A stretch of DNA of 64,000 nucleotides, from assembly GCA_022845955.1 (NCBI GenBank), contig AP025576.1:5828001-5892000 (forward strand), in the 5' to 3' direction. The notes under the pieces are model-generated. The model was not told the DNA's origin. It saw only the letters and a list, made by a program, of their open reading frames with translations, and did not search any database. This stretch comes from Lachnospiraceae bacterium. GTDB taxonomy: Bacteria > Bacillota > Clostridia > Lachnospirales > Lachnospiraceae. Below, piece after piece: positions 51,160 to 61,289 of the stretch; position 1 is the first letter of the stretch, and the number at the start of each line of letters is the position of its first letter. The position numbers were made by a program, and so were the translations under genes.

Positions 51160-53061
51160 TCATCCGCAGCCCGTGCCATCCTTTTGCAGGAACCAGGTAG
51201 TCATTTCGCTCACGCCGCGGTTCGCCCATGCAAAATATGGAATCAGCTTCAGCTGCGTTTCTTCCTCCCCATACGGCTTATCAGAATACAAAACGGCCGA
51301 CTCTTTTCTTTTCCATGCTTTCATCGTCAGCACGGGGATTTCCATACCGCCTATTGTCTCTCTTTCCAAATTTACCGCACTTTCCCTTTGAATACGCACA
51401 TCCCGCAGTAAATATGCATTGTCTATCCCTTCCGCACAAAATACAATCGGTCCTCTTACCACCGCGGCCCTGCCGCAAAGATCCGAAACTCTGGGATTTG
51501 CCTCCACGATTCTTGTTTCCAAAGGCAGCTTTACATGAATACAATCTCCCTGGGCAAAGCTGCGGTCCACATAAACATAACCTTTTACAGGGGCACATAC
51601 TATCTTCTCACCGTTTACTGTGAGTTCTGCTTTTTCAGCCGATGCCCAGCCGGGTATTCTCAGGGCTATGGTAAATGTGCCTGCTGTTTTGACAAGAATC
51701 TGCACATCTCCTTCATAAGGATATTCCGTCTTCTGTTCCAGAAGGATTTCCCTGCCGCCAATGCTGACCGTGCCGGTGCCGTTCATATAACAATGGGTAA
51801 AAACCGTACTGCCGGATGTTGCGTACATAAAATCGGCGATGGAACCGACAAACCTTAACAGATTGGGCGGGCAGCAGGAGCAGCCGAATACTTTGGCTCT
51901 TTCCAGAATCGGAAGGTGTTCCTTCAGTCCCTCCGGCCTGCTGTCATTAAATGCATTTCTGCGTGGATCGACCGACATCGGATTTTCATAAAAAAAGCTG
52001 TCGCCGGATATGGATATACCGCCAAGAACCGTATTATAGATTGCCTGCTCCGCCGCATCCGCATATTTTCCATCAGCCTCTATCAGCCACATTCTGCGGG
52101 CAAACAACGCCAAAGCAATTGATGCGCAGGTCTCATTATAGGCCGTATATTCCGGCAGATCATAGTCGAAACTGAAGGATTCCCCCCTGTGGGTGGAACC
52201 TACTCCTCCGGTGATATACATTCTTTGATTCACAATATTATCAAATAAAGCCTCGCAGACCCCGGCAAGATCTTCTTCCTTATTCTCTTTTGCCAAATCG
52301 GCCATACCGCTGTATAAATAAAGCGCCCTTACGCTGTGTCCCTCCGCCGTCAGCTGCTTTCTGACCGGAAGATGTGACTGCATATGTTCCTGATCCGTAA
52401 AGCTGTAGGTTTCATCCCTTTCGCTTGTTCCTCTTGTATTGATAAAATATTCCGCCAGCGCCTTGTAACGTTCCTCTCCCGTATACCGATAAAGTTTCAT
52501 CAGCGCCAGCTCAATTTCTTCGTGTCCCGGCGTATCAAAGCCGGCCGAGTGCTCGATACGGAAAACCCTGTCAATTAAATCTGCATATGTAACCGCCACC
52601 CTGAGCAACGCGTTTTTCCCCGTAGCCTGGGCATAAGCTATGGCTCCTTCGATTAAATGGCCCGCGGAATAAAGCTCATGATCGGTTCTTCTTGTAAACC
52701 TGGCTTCCGGTTCCACAACGGTAAAATACGCATTCAGATAACCGTTCTCTTCCTGTGCGCGCTCCATCCGCCCTACAAGCTCATCTATTTTTTCCTCCAG
52801 CAAAGGGTCTCTGCGCTTCTGCAGAAAATACGCCGCGCCTTCTATCCATTTCGTCACATCGGATTCCCAGAAAATATGCGGACGGTTAGGCATTCCCTCC
52901 TTCCAGTTGAATTTCAGCGCCTCAAATCTTCCGGTTTCCTCAAATCTGTCATAAACAGCTTCCATCGTAACACCCCGGAATAAATCCTGTTTTTTCTTCC
53001 AGAATCCTCCCGTTATTGTTATGTTTTTAAAGGAGTTCTGCTCTCCGGTATACTTTTCCAT
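51160..53061 (-). CDS. GH127 beta-L-arabinofuranosidase
   Basis: A cytoplasmic enzyme of about 633 residues without signal peptide. GH127 features: NAYFTVVEPEARFTRRTDHELYSAGHLIEGAIAY, TGGVGSTHRGESF, and the cysteine cluster with FGCSCCPPNLLRF, where a Cys acts as nucleophile next to a zinc site. It would remove beta-L-arabinofuranose from imported plant glycans or glycopeptides. Start at 53061 behind AAAGGA; it follows the second permease closely and ends the operon. Confidence 0.93.
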   Translation of the reverse strand: MEKYTGEQNSFKNITITGGFWKKKQDLFRGVTMEAVYDRFEETGRFEALKFNWKEGMPNRPHIFWESDVTKWIEGAAYFLQKRRDPLLEEKIDELVGRMERAQEENGYLNAYFTVVEPEARFTRRTDHELYSAGHLIEGAIAYAQATGKNALLRVAVTYADLIDRVFRIEHSAGFDTPGHEEIELALMKLYRYTGEERYKALAEYFINTRGTSERDETYSFTDQEHMQSHLPVRKQLTAEGHSVRALYLYSGMADLAKENKEEDLAGVCEALFDNIVNQRMYITGGVGSTHRGESFSFDYDLPEYTAYNETCASIALALFARRMWLIEADGKYADAAEQAIYNTVLGGISISGDSFFYENPMSVDPRRNAFNDSRPEGLKEHLPILERAKVFGCSCCPPNLLRFVGSIADFMYATSGSTVFTHCYMNGTGTVSIGGREILLEQKTEYPYEGDVQILVKTAGTFTIALRIPGWASAEKAELTVNGEKIVCAPVKGYVYVDRSFAQGDCIHVKLPLETRIVEANPRVSDLCGRAAVVRGPIVFCAEGIDNAYLLRDVRIQRESAVNLERETIGGMEIPVLTMKAWKRKESAVLYSDKPYGEEETQLKLIPYFAWANRGVSEMTTWFLQKDGTGCG

Positions 53062-53097
53062 AGTCGTTCCTTTCCAGATATTATTTACCGCCATCAC

Positions 53098-53946
53098 CTA
53101 TGCTTTCAGACCGGTCAATGAAATTCCTTCAATCAGATATTTCTGACCAATCAGATATATCAGAATACATGGGGCAACCACAATTGTGGAGCCCGCCATC
53201 ATAAGATTCCATTTCGTGGAGTAGTCCCCGCGCAGCTGCAAAAGGCCAAGCGCCAATGTAAAATGTTCTTTTTTGTTCAGATAAATAATCGGGCCGAAAA
53301 AGTCGTTCCAATTATTCAAAAATGTAAATAAGCCCACCACTATCATAGCCGAACCTGAAAGCGGTAATATTATTTTAGTAAAAATCTGCAGCGCGTCAGC
53401 GCCGTCAATTCTGGCCGCTTCGTCCAATTCCTTAGGAATTCCGAGAAAAAACTGTCTCAGAAGAAAAATATTGAAGGCACCTCCGCCAAAAAAGGAGGGT
53501 AAAATCAATGGCCAGAAGGTATCCACCATGTTGAAATTACGCCAAATCAAGAACTGAGGTATTAATGTAACCGAACCGGGAAGCATCATAGTAGTCAGAA
53601 TCATAGCAAAGCATATTTTCTTACCCTTCCACTCCACCCGGGAAAACGCATATGCAGCCATAGCTGAAGTCAGAAGTGTCCCAACAAGGCAGCCGCCTAC
53701 AATAATAATGGTATTTATGGCGTAGGTTCCGAAATTTGCCGCCTTTATAGCCTCCGCATAATTACTCCACAGCATTTCCTCCGGCCAGACGATAAACGGA
53801 TCCATAACATAAATCTGCGTGTTTTTCATAAAAGAGGAACGTACCATCCAATACAGGGGGATGACACAGATAAGGGCCATAGAGCCTAAAACCAGATAAA
53901 AAATTATTTTGCCTATATAATATTTTGCATTCCTTTTTCTTACCAC
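53098..53946 (-). CDS. Carbohydrate ABC transporter permease, MalG type (arabinoside operon)
   Basis: A 282-residue permease with six membrane helices, docking loop DEAARIDGADALQIFTKIILP and C-terminus SLTGLKA typical of the MalG/AraQ side. Its start shares one base with the stop of the MalF-type gene. GH127 follows. Confidence 0.92.
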   Translation of the reverse strand: MVRKRNAKYYIGKIIFYLVLGSMALICVIPLYWMVRSSFMKNTQIYVMDPFIVWPEEMLWSNYAEAIKAANFGTYAINTIIIVGGCLVGTLLTSAMAAYAFSRVEWKGKKICFAMILTTMMLPGSVTLIPQFLIWRNFNMVDTFWPLILPSFFGGGAFNIFLLRQFFLGIPKELDEAARIDGADALQIFTKIILPLSGSAMIVVGLFTFLNNWNDFFGPIIYLNKKEHFTLALGLLQLRGDYSTKWNLMMAGSTIVVAPCILIYLIGQKYLIEGISLTGLKA

Positions 53947-54857
53947 TACTTATCCCCTCCTTCATAATAAACCCACTTATTTGACGTTTTAAACACTACT
54001 ATGGTCAATACCAAAACAGCTACGAACAGAATCCACGCCATTGCAGATGCAAGTCCCATATCCATATATTTGAACGCCTGCCTCCACAGATTAAACACAT
54101 AAAACAAAGAAGAATTATTGGGACCGCCCTCTGTAATGATATATGCCTGCCCGAATACCTGCAGAGCGCCGATGATCCCCATAACCAGATTGAAAAACAT
54201 TGTGGAGGAAACCATAGGGAGCGTAATGTTCCAGAATTTGTGCCATGCATTACCGCCGTCTATTTCCAAAGCTTCATAGTATACCCTGGGTATATTTTGT
54301 AATCCCGCAAGGAAAATAACCTGTGTGGAACCCGTCCCCCAGATCCCCATAAATACAATAGATGGCAGCACACTTCCCTTCCCCCAGAAGAATTGGCTTT
54401 CCGGCAGATGCAAAAAACCAAGAAGCGTATTAAACAGCCCAAAATCCGGATTCATAAGCAGAATCCACACAAAACTGGATGCCACCGCGGGAAGAATGCA
54501 CGGCATATAAAACAAAGATCGGAAAAAAGCCCTTCCCACCATTTCCCTGTTCAGCAGCAATGCAATCATAAATGAAAAAGCGAGATTAGCAGGCACCGCC
54601 ATAATTGCATAAAGCAATGTCACACGCACGGAAATCCAGAATGTGGTTTCTTCCCCGCCGAATAATTTTATATAATTCTGTAAACCGATCCACTCGGGCT
54701 TTCCAATAATACTATACTCACAAAAACTGTAATATCCGCTCAGGAGCATAGGGAGCAGGTTAAATATCAGAAATCCCAGCACTGCAGGAAGCGCAAATGA
54801 CCATCCGACAATATTTGACATGGTTTCCATTTTTATAGTTTTCTTTTCTTTCTTCAA
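53946..54857 (-). CDS. Carbohydrate ABC transporter permease, MalF type (arabinoside operon)
   Basis: A 303-residue permease, six membrane helices, docking loop YEALEIDGGNAWHKFWNITLP and the ITEGGPNNSS turn. It is coupled to the MalG-type gene and lies 88 bp after the binding-protein gene. Confidence 0.92.
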   Translation of the reverse strand: MKKEKKTIKMETMSNIVGWSFALPAVLGFLIFNLLPMLLSGYYSFCEYSIIGKPEWIGLQNYIKLFGGEETTFWISVRVTLLYAIMAVPANLAFSFMIALLLNREMVGRAFFRSLFYMPCILPAVASSFVWILLMNPDFGLFNTLLGFLHLPESQFFWGKGSVLPSIVFMGIWGTGSTQVIFLAGLQNIPRVYYEALEIDGGNAWHKFWNITLPMVSSTMFFNLVMGIIGALQVFGQAYIITEGGPNNSSLFYVFNLWRQAFKYMDMGLASAMAWILFVAVLVLTIVVFKTSNKWVYYEGGDK

Positions 54858-54945
54858 AGGAACCCTCCTCTTACCATACAGGGGACCTGCATATTTTCTG
54901 CACGGCCCCCTGATATCTTAACGATTTGTCAGTTCTGTCAATAAA

Positions 54946-56358
54946 CTATTTCCCAAACCAGCCCTGAACTTCCTTATTTGCCTGATCTTTTATGGCTCCC
55001 ATCGCTTCTGCAGCTGTCTTCTCACCAGACCACACATCATCCAGTGCCGGATTCAATATATCATTTATTTTTGCAAAATTCTTTACCACTGCGGCTGTGG
55101 AAGGTTCCGCCGTTCCGTCAACCTGCGGCTTAACAATAGCTTCATAGTAATTGGAAGGGTGTTTATCCGTAATTACGGTTTTAATATACGCATCCGATAA
55201 TTCGGCTTTTGTGGTAGGCAGCCATAATCCTGACTTATATAACGGCTCACATGCACCTTTGGAAAGCAAATATTTCATAAATTCCCAGGCAGCCTCTTTT
55301 TTGTCGGTGTTCATAATGCTTATACCGCCGTAAGTCATAACCGTTTTACCGCTGTCACCGCCCATCTTAGGCAGGGCCGCAACATTATATTCCACCTCAT
55401 CGGCCATCAGAGTCGCATTTACCCACTGACCGTCAAAAGCCATGGCAACCTTTCCTGTTACCAGTGCTTCCGATAATCCCGGCATTGTCTCACTCGCCGT
55501 AGGCGTGGGGGCAACATGATATTTATAAATCAAATCGGAAAGATTCTGAAGTGCGGTGATTCCGTAATCTTCCGCATATCCTACTTTGCTTCCGTCTTCT
55601 GTCAGATAGTCTCCGCCCAGGGTATAAATAAAAGGCATATAACCTGCCCACCATTTACTGATGTTAATGCCGTAGGTATCAATATTTTCCGGGTCAAATT
55701 CTGGATCCAATGCATTTTTACCGTTTTTATCAACAGTCAGCTGCTGACAGATATTCACAAAGGTATCCCAGTCCCATGCATCGGCATAGCTTGCCGGCGG
55801 CTCCTCCACCCCGTACTTTTCAAAGATGGCGGGGTTATAAAACATACATATATTTTCAGAACCGATACCATATCCTGCCATATAATCATCGTTCAGCATG
55901 AATGTAAACGGATCCATCAGATTGTCCTTGTCGAATTCAGGATCCCTCTCCATAAAATCATTGAGGTTTAACACAATTCCTTCCTCCGCATATTTGTACA
56001 TCAGGGTATCCGCATTTAAACAGCAGATTTCCGGGATATCATTTCCCGCTATCATGGAAGTAATTTTCGTATCATACTCATCCGGAATATTCATAACCGT
56101 AACATGGATATTGGGATGTTCTTTATTGAAATTTTCGGCAATCTCTTCATAAACAGCGAGTGTATCACCGCCGTCCCATTCTGTGAAGCGGATTTCCACC
56201 ACTTCACCATCTGAAGCGGCCGTACCTCCCCCGTCCTTTTTTTCCTCAACTGTACTGTTTCCCGCCTGATCCGTATTTGTTGTCTTTACCGACCCGCATC
56301 CAACCGCAGAAACCACCATTGCAGCTGCCAGCAACATATGCAACAACCTCTTTTTCAT
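54946..56358 (-). CDS. Sugar-binding lipoprotein (arabinoside operon)
   Basis: A 470-residue lipoprotein: signal peptide with Cys at about residue 21 (SAVGC), then a tether and a family-1 binding fold (VEIRFTEWDGGDTLAVYEEIAENF). AAAGGAGAAGG precedes the ATG. With the permeases and GH127 it points to uptake of L-arabinofuranose-containing oligosaccharides. The two-component genes lie just upstream. Confidence 0.92.
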   Translation of the reverse strand: MKKRLLHMLLAAAMVVSAVGCGSVKTTNTDQAGNSTVEEKKDGGGTAASDGEVVEIRFTEWDGGDTLAVYEEIAENFNKEHPNIHVTVMNIPDEYDTKITSMIAGNDIPEICCLNADTLMYKYAEEGIVLNLNDFMERDPEFDKDNLMDPFTFMLNDDYMAGYGIGSENICMFYNPAIFEKYGVEEPPASYADAWDWDTFVNICQQLTVDKNGKNALDPEFDPENIDTYGINISKWWAGYMPFIYTLGGDYLTEDGSKVGYAEDYGITALQNLSDLIYKYHVAPTPTASETMPGLSEALVTGKVAMAFDGQWVNATLMADEVEYNVAALPKMGGDSGKTVMTYGGISIMNTDKKEAAWEFMKYLLSKGACEPLYKSGLWLPTTKAELSDAYIKTVITDKHPSNYYEAIVKPQVDGTAEPSTAAVVKNFAKINDILNPALDDVWSGEKTAAEAMGAIKDQANKEVQGWFGK

Positions 56359-56489
56359 CTTCCTTCTCCTTTCGTACTCTACCTTTTCCAGGTAAATATA
56401 AAACTGTTTTCATGTACTTTGAGTTTACCATCCGTGCTATATTCTTCTCTACAGGACAATTCTAATATAATCGGACATTTCAAAGTTCC

Positions 56490-58310
56490 TTACAATTCAA
56501 AAGGAATATACAGATGAAGGCAGGTGCCTCTTCCTTCCTCAGACTCCACGTCCACCCGATACCGCTCTCCATAAATCAACACCAGCCTTCTGTGCACATT
56601 GGAAATTCCAATTCCTCCGTCATTTGCAGCTTCAGCAATATGCTGTTTCATAGCTTCGGCATCCGTTCCTTTGCCGTTATCGCTTATTCTGAAATGAATA
56701 TCTTCCTCTTCCTGACAGGCTGTTACCAATAATAATCCGCCCTCCGACTTTCCTTCAAAACCATGGATAATGGCATTTTCCACTAAAGGCTGCAGAAAAA
56801 ATTTGGGAACCCTGCACTGCATGAGCTGGGAAGGAATCTGTATATCTGCAGTGAACATATTGCCGAACCTCTTCGCCATAATAAAAATGTAGTTTGATGT
56901 CCACACAATCTCATCAGACAAAAGAATCTTTTCCGATCTGTTTTTGAATGTATACTGAAGCATTTCCGACAGGCTGACAATCAGATCCGACGTTTCTTCA
57001 TCATCATTCTGAATGGCCAGCATATTAATCGTATTCAGGGTATTATACAGAAAATGAGGATTGATCTGCATGGCCAGGGCCATCAGCTGTGTTTCTTTTT
57101 CTCGCAGAGATATTTCATAATTTTCATGAATCAGCCTGTTGATTTCCAATTCCATATGATTAAAGCTTTCCGTCAGCAGCCTGAAATCCCCGCCTTCCGG
57201 AACCGGTGTATCGGCGCTGAAATTACCTGTTGCCACTCGCCTGGCAGCTTCTGTCAGCTTTCCCACAGGACGGCTGATTGTTTTTGACAGAAGACTTGCC
57301 ACCACTGCCGATAAAACCAACAATATTGCCAGCATCACAAGCTGAATAAGCCTGGCCTGCATCAGCGTATCCCGGATCAGCGTATCCATAGGTACCAGCA
57401 CCCAGGAAAACCATTGCGGATATTCCAAGGTATCATAACACACCAGGTATTCCCTGTTTCCCAATACACAGGTTGAAAAACCATCCTTCCCATAATATTT
57501 CCAGATGTCCTCCGGCAGCTTTTGAGATATTGCAAAGCTTTCATTATCACTGGATATCACGATCCCATTCTCGTCGGAAATTCCATAAATACTGTCTTTA
57601 TATTCAACACTTTTCTCATATACCTTCCTTATACTGTCTTCCAATATGTATACAAAAAGCACCGGATTTTCATCTTTTTCCGAAAGTCTCCGGTAATCGG
57701 ACTTAAAAGAATACTGAAAAGTCATTTTCCTGACCATAGTAATCGGATACCTGTAAGAATAATCTTCTTTTCCGATGAGGTAATCCGACTGCACGGCCTT
57801 TCCGTAGTCATACCCCGCCGTCCAGCACGGCAGTCCGCCTCCCATCTCCGCTTTCTCCAGCAGCCCTGACCGTTCGATTCCATCCAGCGTCGTGCTAAGC
57901 ATACCGCTATCACCAAAAATCCATTTCGATGTAAAAAGATAAGCTTCATATACATCCTTTGATGTGGAAAACTGCCTGGCAAGCTCTGTTTCCAGCCGTC
58001 TGTCATACCGCATCAAATCCGATGTTGAAAGCGAATCAAAATCAGAGAACACTTCATAATAATATTCATTGTTCAGCATCAGCTGAGAGATATCTTCAAT
58101 TTGATTCAGCATCATTCTCAAAACATTATTATTTGCCCGCACTACGGAATAGATGTTCCTTGAAGCTTTCTCTATGATATGATCTTCGTAAAAATGCATC
58201 ATCAGCTGCTGCATCAGTATGGATGGTATAAATGTAAACAACACAAGAATCACTCCGATTTTTTTCCGAAAACTCCATGATTGTATCATATCTCTCGCTT
58301 TTTTCAGCAT
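56490..58310 (-). CDS. YesM-type sensor histidine kinase
   Basis: A 606-residue membrane kinase: helix near 17-37, a large extracellular sensor, second helix near 325-345, a HAMP-like linker (KTISRPVGKLTEAARRV), phosphoacceptor AMQINPHFLYNTLNTINML (His_kinase family) and an ATPase domain with QPLVENAIIHGFEG and DNGKG. It overlaps the response-regulator gene by seven bases. It probably senses the sugar or its bound binding protein. Confidence 0.92.
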   Translation of the reverse strand: MLKKARDMIQSWSFRKKIGVILVLFTFIPSILMQQLMMHFYEDHIIEKASRNIYSVVRANNNVLRMMLNQIEDISQLMLNNEYYYEVFSDFDSLSTSDLMRYDRRLETELARQFSTSKDVYEAYLFTSKWIFGDSGMLSTTLDGIERSGLLEKAEMGGGLPCWTAGYDYGKAVQSDYLIGKEDYSYRYPITMVRKMTFQYSFKSDYRRLSEKDENPVLFVYILEDSIRKVYEKSVEYKDSIYGISDENGIVISSDNESFAISQKLPEDIWKYYGKDGFSTCVLGNREYLVCYDTLEYPQWFSWVLVPMDTLIRDTLMQARLIQLVMLAILLVLSAVVASLLSKTISRPVGKLTEAARRVATGNFSADTPVPEGGDFRLLTESFNHMELEINRLIHENYEISLREKETQLMALAMQINPHFLYNTLNTINMLAIQNDDEETSDLIVSLSEMLQYTFKNRSEKILLSDEIVWTSNYIFIMAKRFGNMFTADIQIPSQLMQCRVPKFFLQPLVENAIIHGFEGKSEGGLLLVTACQEEEDIHFRISDNGKGTDAEAMKQHIAEAANDGGIGISNVHRRLVLIYGERYRVDVESEEGRGTCLHLYIPFEL

Positions 58311-59896
58311 TTTTTATGTACCTTCCTGTATTGCTCCGGTGATATTGTAAACTGCTTCCGAAATACACGGTTAAAATAACTGCTGTCTCTGAATCCGCTT
58401 TTCCCCGCTATATCCGCTATTTTTAAGTCTGTCTCCGTCAGCAGCTTACAGGCCAGTTCCATACGTAAAGACAAAATATAACTGCTATAGGACATTCCCA
58501 TCCTGTTTTTGATTTGTGTTGACAGATAATTCGGATGAAAATGAACCTGATCCGCAAGAAACTGCAGGGACAGATCTTCCTCCAGATGGTTTTTAATATA
58601 GCTGATACAGCTTTCCACCGCATCATAACTCATTGCCGTCTGCATATAATATCCGGCAGCCCGGTCCAGAAGATCTTCTGAAATACCAAATAACGACACG
58701 AACGAATCACACTGACCAAACAGCTGATATGCTTCATTCAGCAGCACATCATAATCTGCCTGGGGAATCATGCCGTCCAGTTCCTTTAAGACAGACATTA
58801 TCATTGAAGAAACTCTGTGCTTTATCTTGTTAGGATATCGGTACGGCGCCTGCCCAAGAACTTTTTCCAGCTCCGACAAAGCTCCTTTCCTCCTTTTTCC
58901 ATCCCCTGCGCGCACTGCCTGCCGTATATCCGTTTCATAGGCTGATACAGATATCATCGGCATTTCCATGACAGCCCCGAATTTTGCATATTGGAAAATC
59001 CCTCCCGTTTCAGGGGTAAAAAAGTAAAACGACAGAACTTCTTCAGCCTGCCTGAAGCCTTCCGCCCCATGCTCAATCATGTTTGGCAGGCTGTTGGATA
59101 TACCTGCCCAGAAAATAATGTCATGAAGCCGAAGCCGCAGCAGCAGCTTCTCCAACTGGGATGCAACGACTGCGGCTTCCCATCCTGCAAGCATTACCGC
59201 CGCCTTCTGCTCGGTCTTATCCAATCCATGTTCCCGGGGCACAAAACAGGCTCCGTGAAATCCGTTTATCATTTCTGCAATCAACTGATCCTGCTGCTGT
59301 TCACTCATCTGCGCCCTGCTCTGGCGGAACCCTCTCCTGACTTTCCATCTCAGCGCCACTATTGTACCCGGACAGGCAAAACCTTTCAGTTCCTCTTCCG
59401 CTGTCTGGGATTCATTCCCGCTGTTTAAAACAGACCAAAGCAATTTCAATCTGTCCTGTTTTTTCCCTTCCTCCACCATTGACTCATAATGGATCAGCTG
59501 CCGGCTGGTTTTCCGTTCTCTTTCCAGCTCCTCCGATACTTTATCAATCAGCTTTTGTGCATCGCTGATCCGGAACGGCTTAATCAGATAATCGGATACA
59601 CTTCTTTGAATTGCTTCCCTTGCATATTCAAACTCCTGGTAAGCGCTTATCAGTACTATTTTAACACATGGATAATTAGCTGATATCTGCCTGATCAGCT
59701 CCATCCCATCCATAACCGGCATGCAAATATCCGTTATCACCAGGTCAGCGCCATTATTCTGAAGCTCCTCATACACTTCCTTTCCATTGGCACATGCGGT
59801 AATTTCCGTTTCCGGCGTGATTTTCTTCAATATTTTAGTAAGCACATTTCTTTGCAATATTTCATCGTCAGCTACAATAATCCGACGCAATATCAT
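58304..59896 (-). CDS. YesN-type response regulator with AraC output domain
   Basis: A 530-residue regulator. The receiver (1-120) has DLVITDICMPVMDGMELI; the long middle region is variable; the C-terminal 100 residues are an AraC-type double helix-turn-helix (LQFLADQVHFHPNYLSTQIKNRMGMSYSSYI, IADIAGKSGFRDSSYFNRVFRKQFTISPEQYR). Start at 59896, six bases behind AGGGGG; a longer in-frame form to 59977 is unsupported. It should switch on the arabinoside operon just downstream. Confidence 0.92.
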   Translation of the reverse strand: MILRRIIVADDEILQRNVLTKILKKITPETEITACANGKEVYEELQNNGADLVITDICMPVMDGMELIRQISANYPCVKIVLISAYQEFEYAREAIQRSVSDYLIKPFRISDAQKLIDKVSEELERERKTSRQLIHYESMVEEGKKQDRLKLLWSVLNSGNESQTAEEELKGFACPGTIVALRWKVRRGFRQSRAQMSEQQQDQLIAEMINGFHGACFVPREHGLDKTEQKAAVMLAGWEAAVVASQLEKLLLRLRLHDIIFWAGISNSLPNMIEHGAEGFRQAEEVLSFYFFTPETGGIFQYAKFGAVMEMPMISVSAYETDIRQAVRAGDGKRRKGALSELEKVLGQAPYRYPNKIKHRVSSMIMSVLKELDGMIPQADYDVLLNEAYQLFGQCDSFVSLFGISEDLLDRAAGYYMQTAMSYDAVESCISYIKNHLEEDLSLQFLADQVHFHPNYLSTQIKNRMGMSYSSYILSLRMELACKLLTETDLKIADIAGKSGFRDSSYFNRVFRKQFTISPEQYRKVHKKC

Positions 59897-60074
59897 GTCT
59901 ATCCCCCCTGTAAACCGCAGGCTTACCTGCGATACAACATAAACTATTCGTTTTCGATATTTTACTAAGTTTACCATTTAACGGCTTTCGATTCTATTGT
60001 AAATTCATTACATAATATAACAAATCAAATATGTATGTTCTACCGGAACAGCTGTGGAGAGGACGGTGATATCC

Positions 60075-60170
60075 ATGATTGGATTAGAATGTTTGATTGC
60101 AGTAATAAGCCTCCGCATTACTGCATTTGGACTTGGCTATCTAATTGGAAGTAACAGCGCACAAAAATAA
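60075..60170 (+). CDS. 31-residue hydrophobic small protein
   Basis: ATG at 60075 with GGTGAT four bases ahead; peptide MIGLECLIAVISLRITAFGL, then GYLIGSNSAQK. It is almost entirely one membrane helix with a polar tail, like holin-like toxin peptides and other short membrane proteins, but no family is certain. It ends exactly at the hairpin shared with the etfA terminator. Confidence 0.5.
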   Translation: MIGLECLIAVISLRITAFGLGYLIGSNSAQK

Positions 60171-60202
60171 ACCGCCCTACGGCAAAGCCGTAGAGCGGCG
60201 GT
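60171..60202. terminator. Terminator of the butyryl-CoA operon
   Basis: ACCGCC-TACGGC pairs with GCCGTA-GGCGGT around AAA; on the minus strand it is followed by TTTATTTTT. On the plus strand it also follows the 31-codon gene, with a weaker T tract. Confidence 0.85.
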
Positions 60203-60216
60203 CATTATTTACTGCA

Positions 60217-61260
60217 TTATTTTGCAGCTTTTGCTTCTTTGATTTTTTCGGTAAGGGCAGGAACAATCTTGTTCAGGTCACCTACGATGCCGTAGTCAGC
60301 TACGTCAAAGATAGGTGCGGTATCATCCTTATTGATAGCGATGATGAGATCCGATTCTTCCATACCCGCCAGATGCTGGATGGCTCCGGAAATACCGATT
60401 GCAAAATATACATTGGGGCGTACGGTCTTACCGGTCTGTCCAACCTGAAGATCCTTGGGCTTCCAGCCGGCATCCACTACTGCACGGGAGCAGCTTACGG
60501 TTCCGCCTACTGCATCTGCCAGATCCTGAAGGATTTTAAAGTTCTCAGGGCTGCAGACACCGCGTCCGCCGGATACCAGAATCTTTGCATCCATGATATC
60601 AACCGCATCCACTACGGATTTAACAACTTCCATGATTTCCACATATTTGTTATTCGGAGCAAATCCGGGATTGAACTCTTCCACGACTGCCTTGGCGCCT
60701 TCCACCTTAGGAGCCTTCTGCATAACACCGGGGCGTACAGTAGCCATCTGAGGACGGAAATTCGGACAGGCGATGGTTGCAATGGTATTGCCGCCGAAAG
60801 CAGGACGGGTCATCAGCAGCTGATTATGTTTCTGCTCCTGTCCGGGAATGGGATTTAACGGGAAATCACCGATATCCAGCTGGGTACAGTCTGCGGTCAG
60901 ACCGGTATGGATTCTCGCGGAAACGCGGGGACCCAGGTCACGGCCGATTGCGGTTGCACCAACCAGGAAGATTTCCGGTTTGTATTTCTCGATTACAGAT
61001 GCCAGTGCATGTGCATAGGGCTCTGTTCTGTATTCCTTCAGTTCCGGATCGTCAACAACGATTACCTTGTCAGCACCGAAAGCTGCCAGTTCGTCAGCCA
61101 GTGCCTTTACTTCATAACCAACCAGTACAGCAGTTACTTCCGTTCCTAAATCTTTTGCCAGATCTTTCCCTTTGCCAATCAGCTCAAGTGCGATTCCGCT
61201 CACTACGTTATCAACCTGCTGTGCAAAGACAAATACTCCCTTATATTCTTCTAAATTCAT
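60217..61260 (-). CDS. etfA: Electron transfer flavoprotein alpha subunit
   Basis: A 347-residue FAD-binding subunit. The C-terminal domain shows LVSGGRGVCSPENF, SRAVVDAGWKP, QVGQTGKTVRPNVYFAIGISGAIQHLAG and INKDDTAPIF, all typical of EtfA. With EtfB and Bcd it forms the electron-bifurcating complex that couples crotonyl-CoA reduction to ferredoxin reduction. Last gene of the operon. Confidence 0.96.
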   Translation of the reverse strand: MNLEEYKGVFVFAQQVDNVVSGIALELIGKGKDLAKDLGTEVTAVLVGYEVKALADELAAFGADKVIVVDDPELKEYRTEPYAHALASVIEKYKPEIFLVGATAIGRDLGPRVSARIHTGLTADCTQLDIGDFPLNPIPGQEQKHNQLLMTRPAFGGNTIATIACPNFRPQMATVRPGVMQKAPKVEGAKAVVEEFNPGFAPNNKYVEIMEVVKSVVDAVDIMDAKILVSGGRGVCSPENFKILQDLADAVGGTVSCSRAVVDAGWKPKDLQVGQTGKTVRPNVYFAIGISGAIQHLAGMEESDLIIAINKDDTAPIFDVADYGIVGDLNKIVPALTEKIKEAKAAK

Positions 61261-61289
61261 CCTTATTCACCACACTTTTCTGTTTATTC

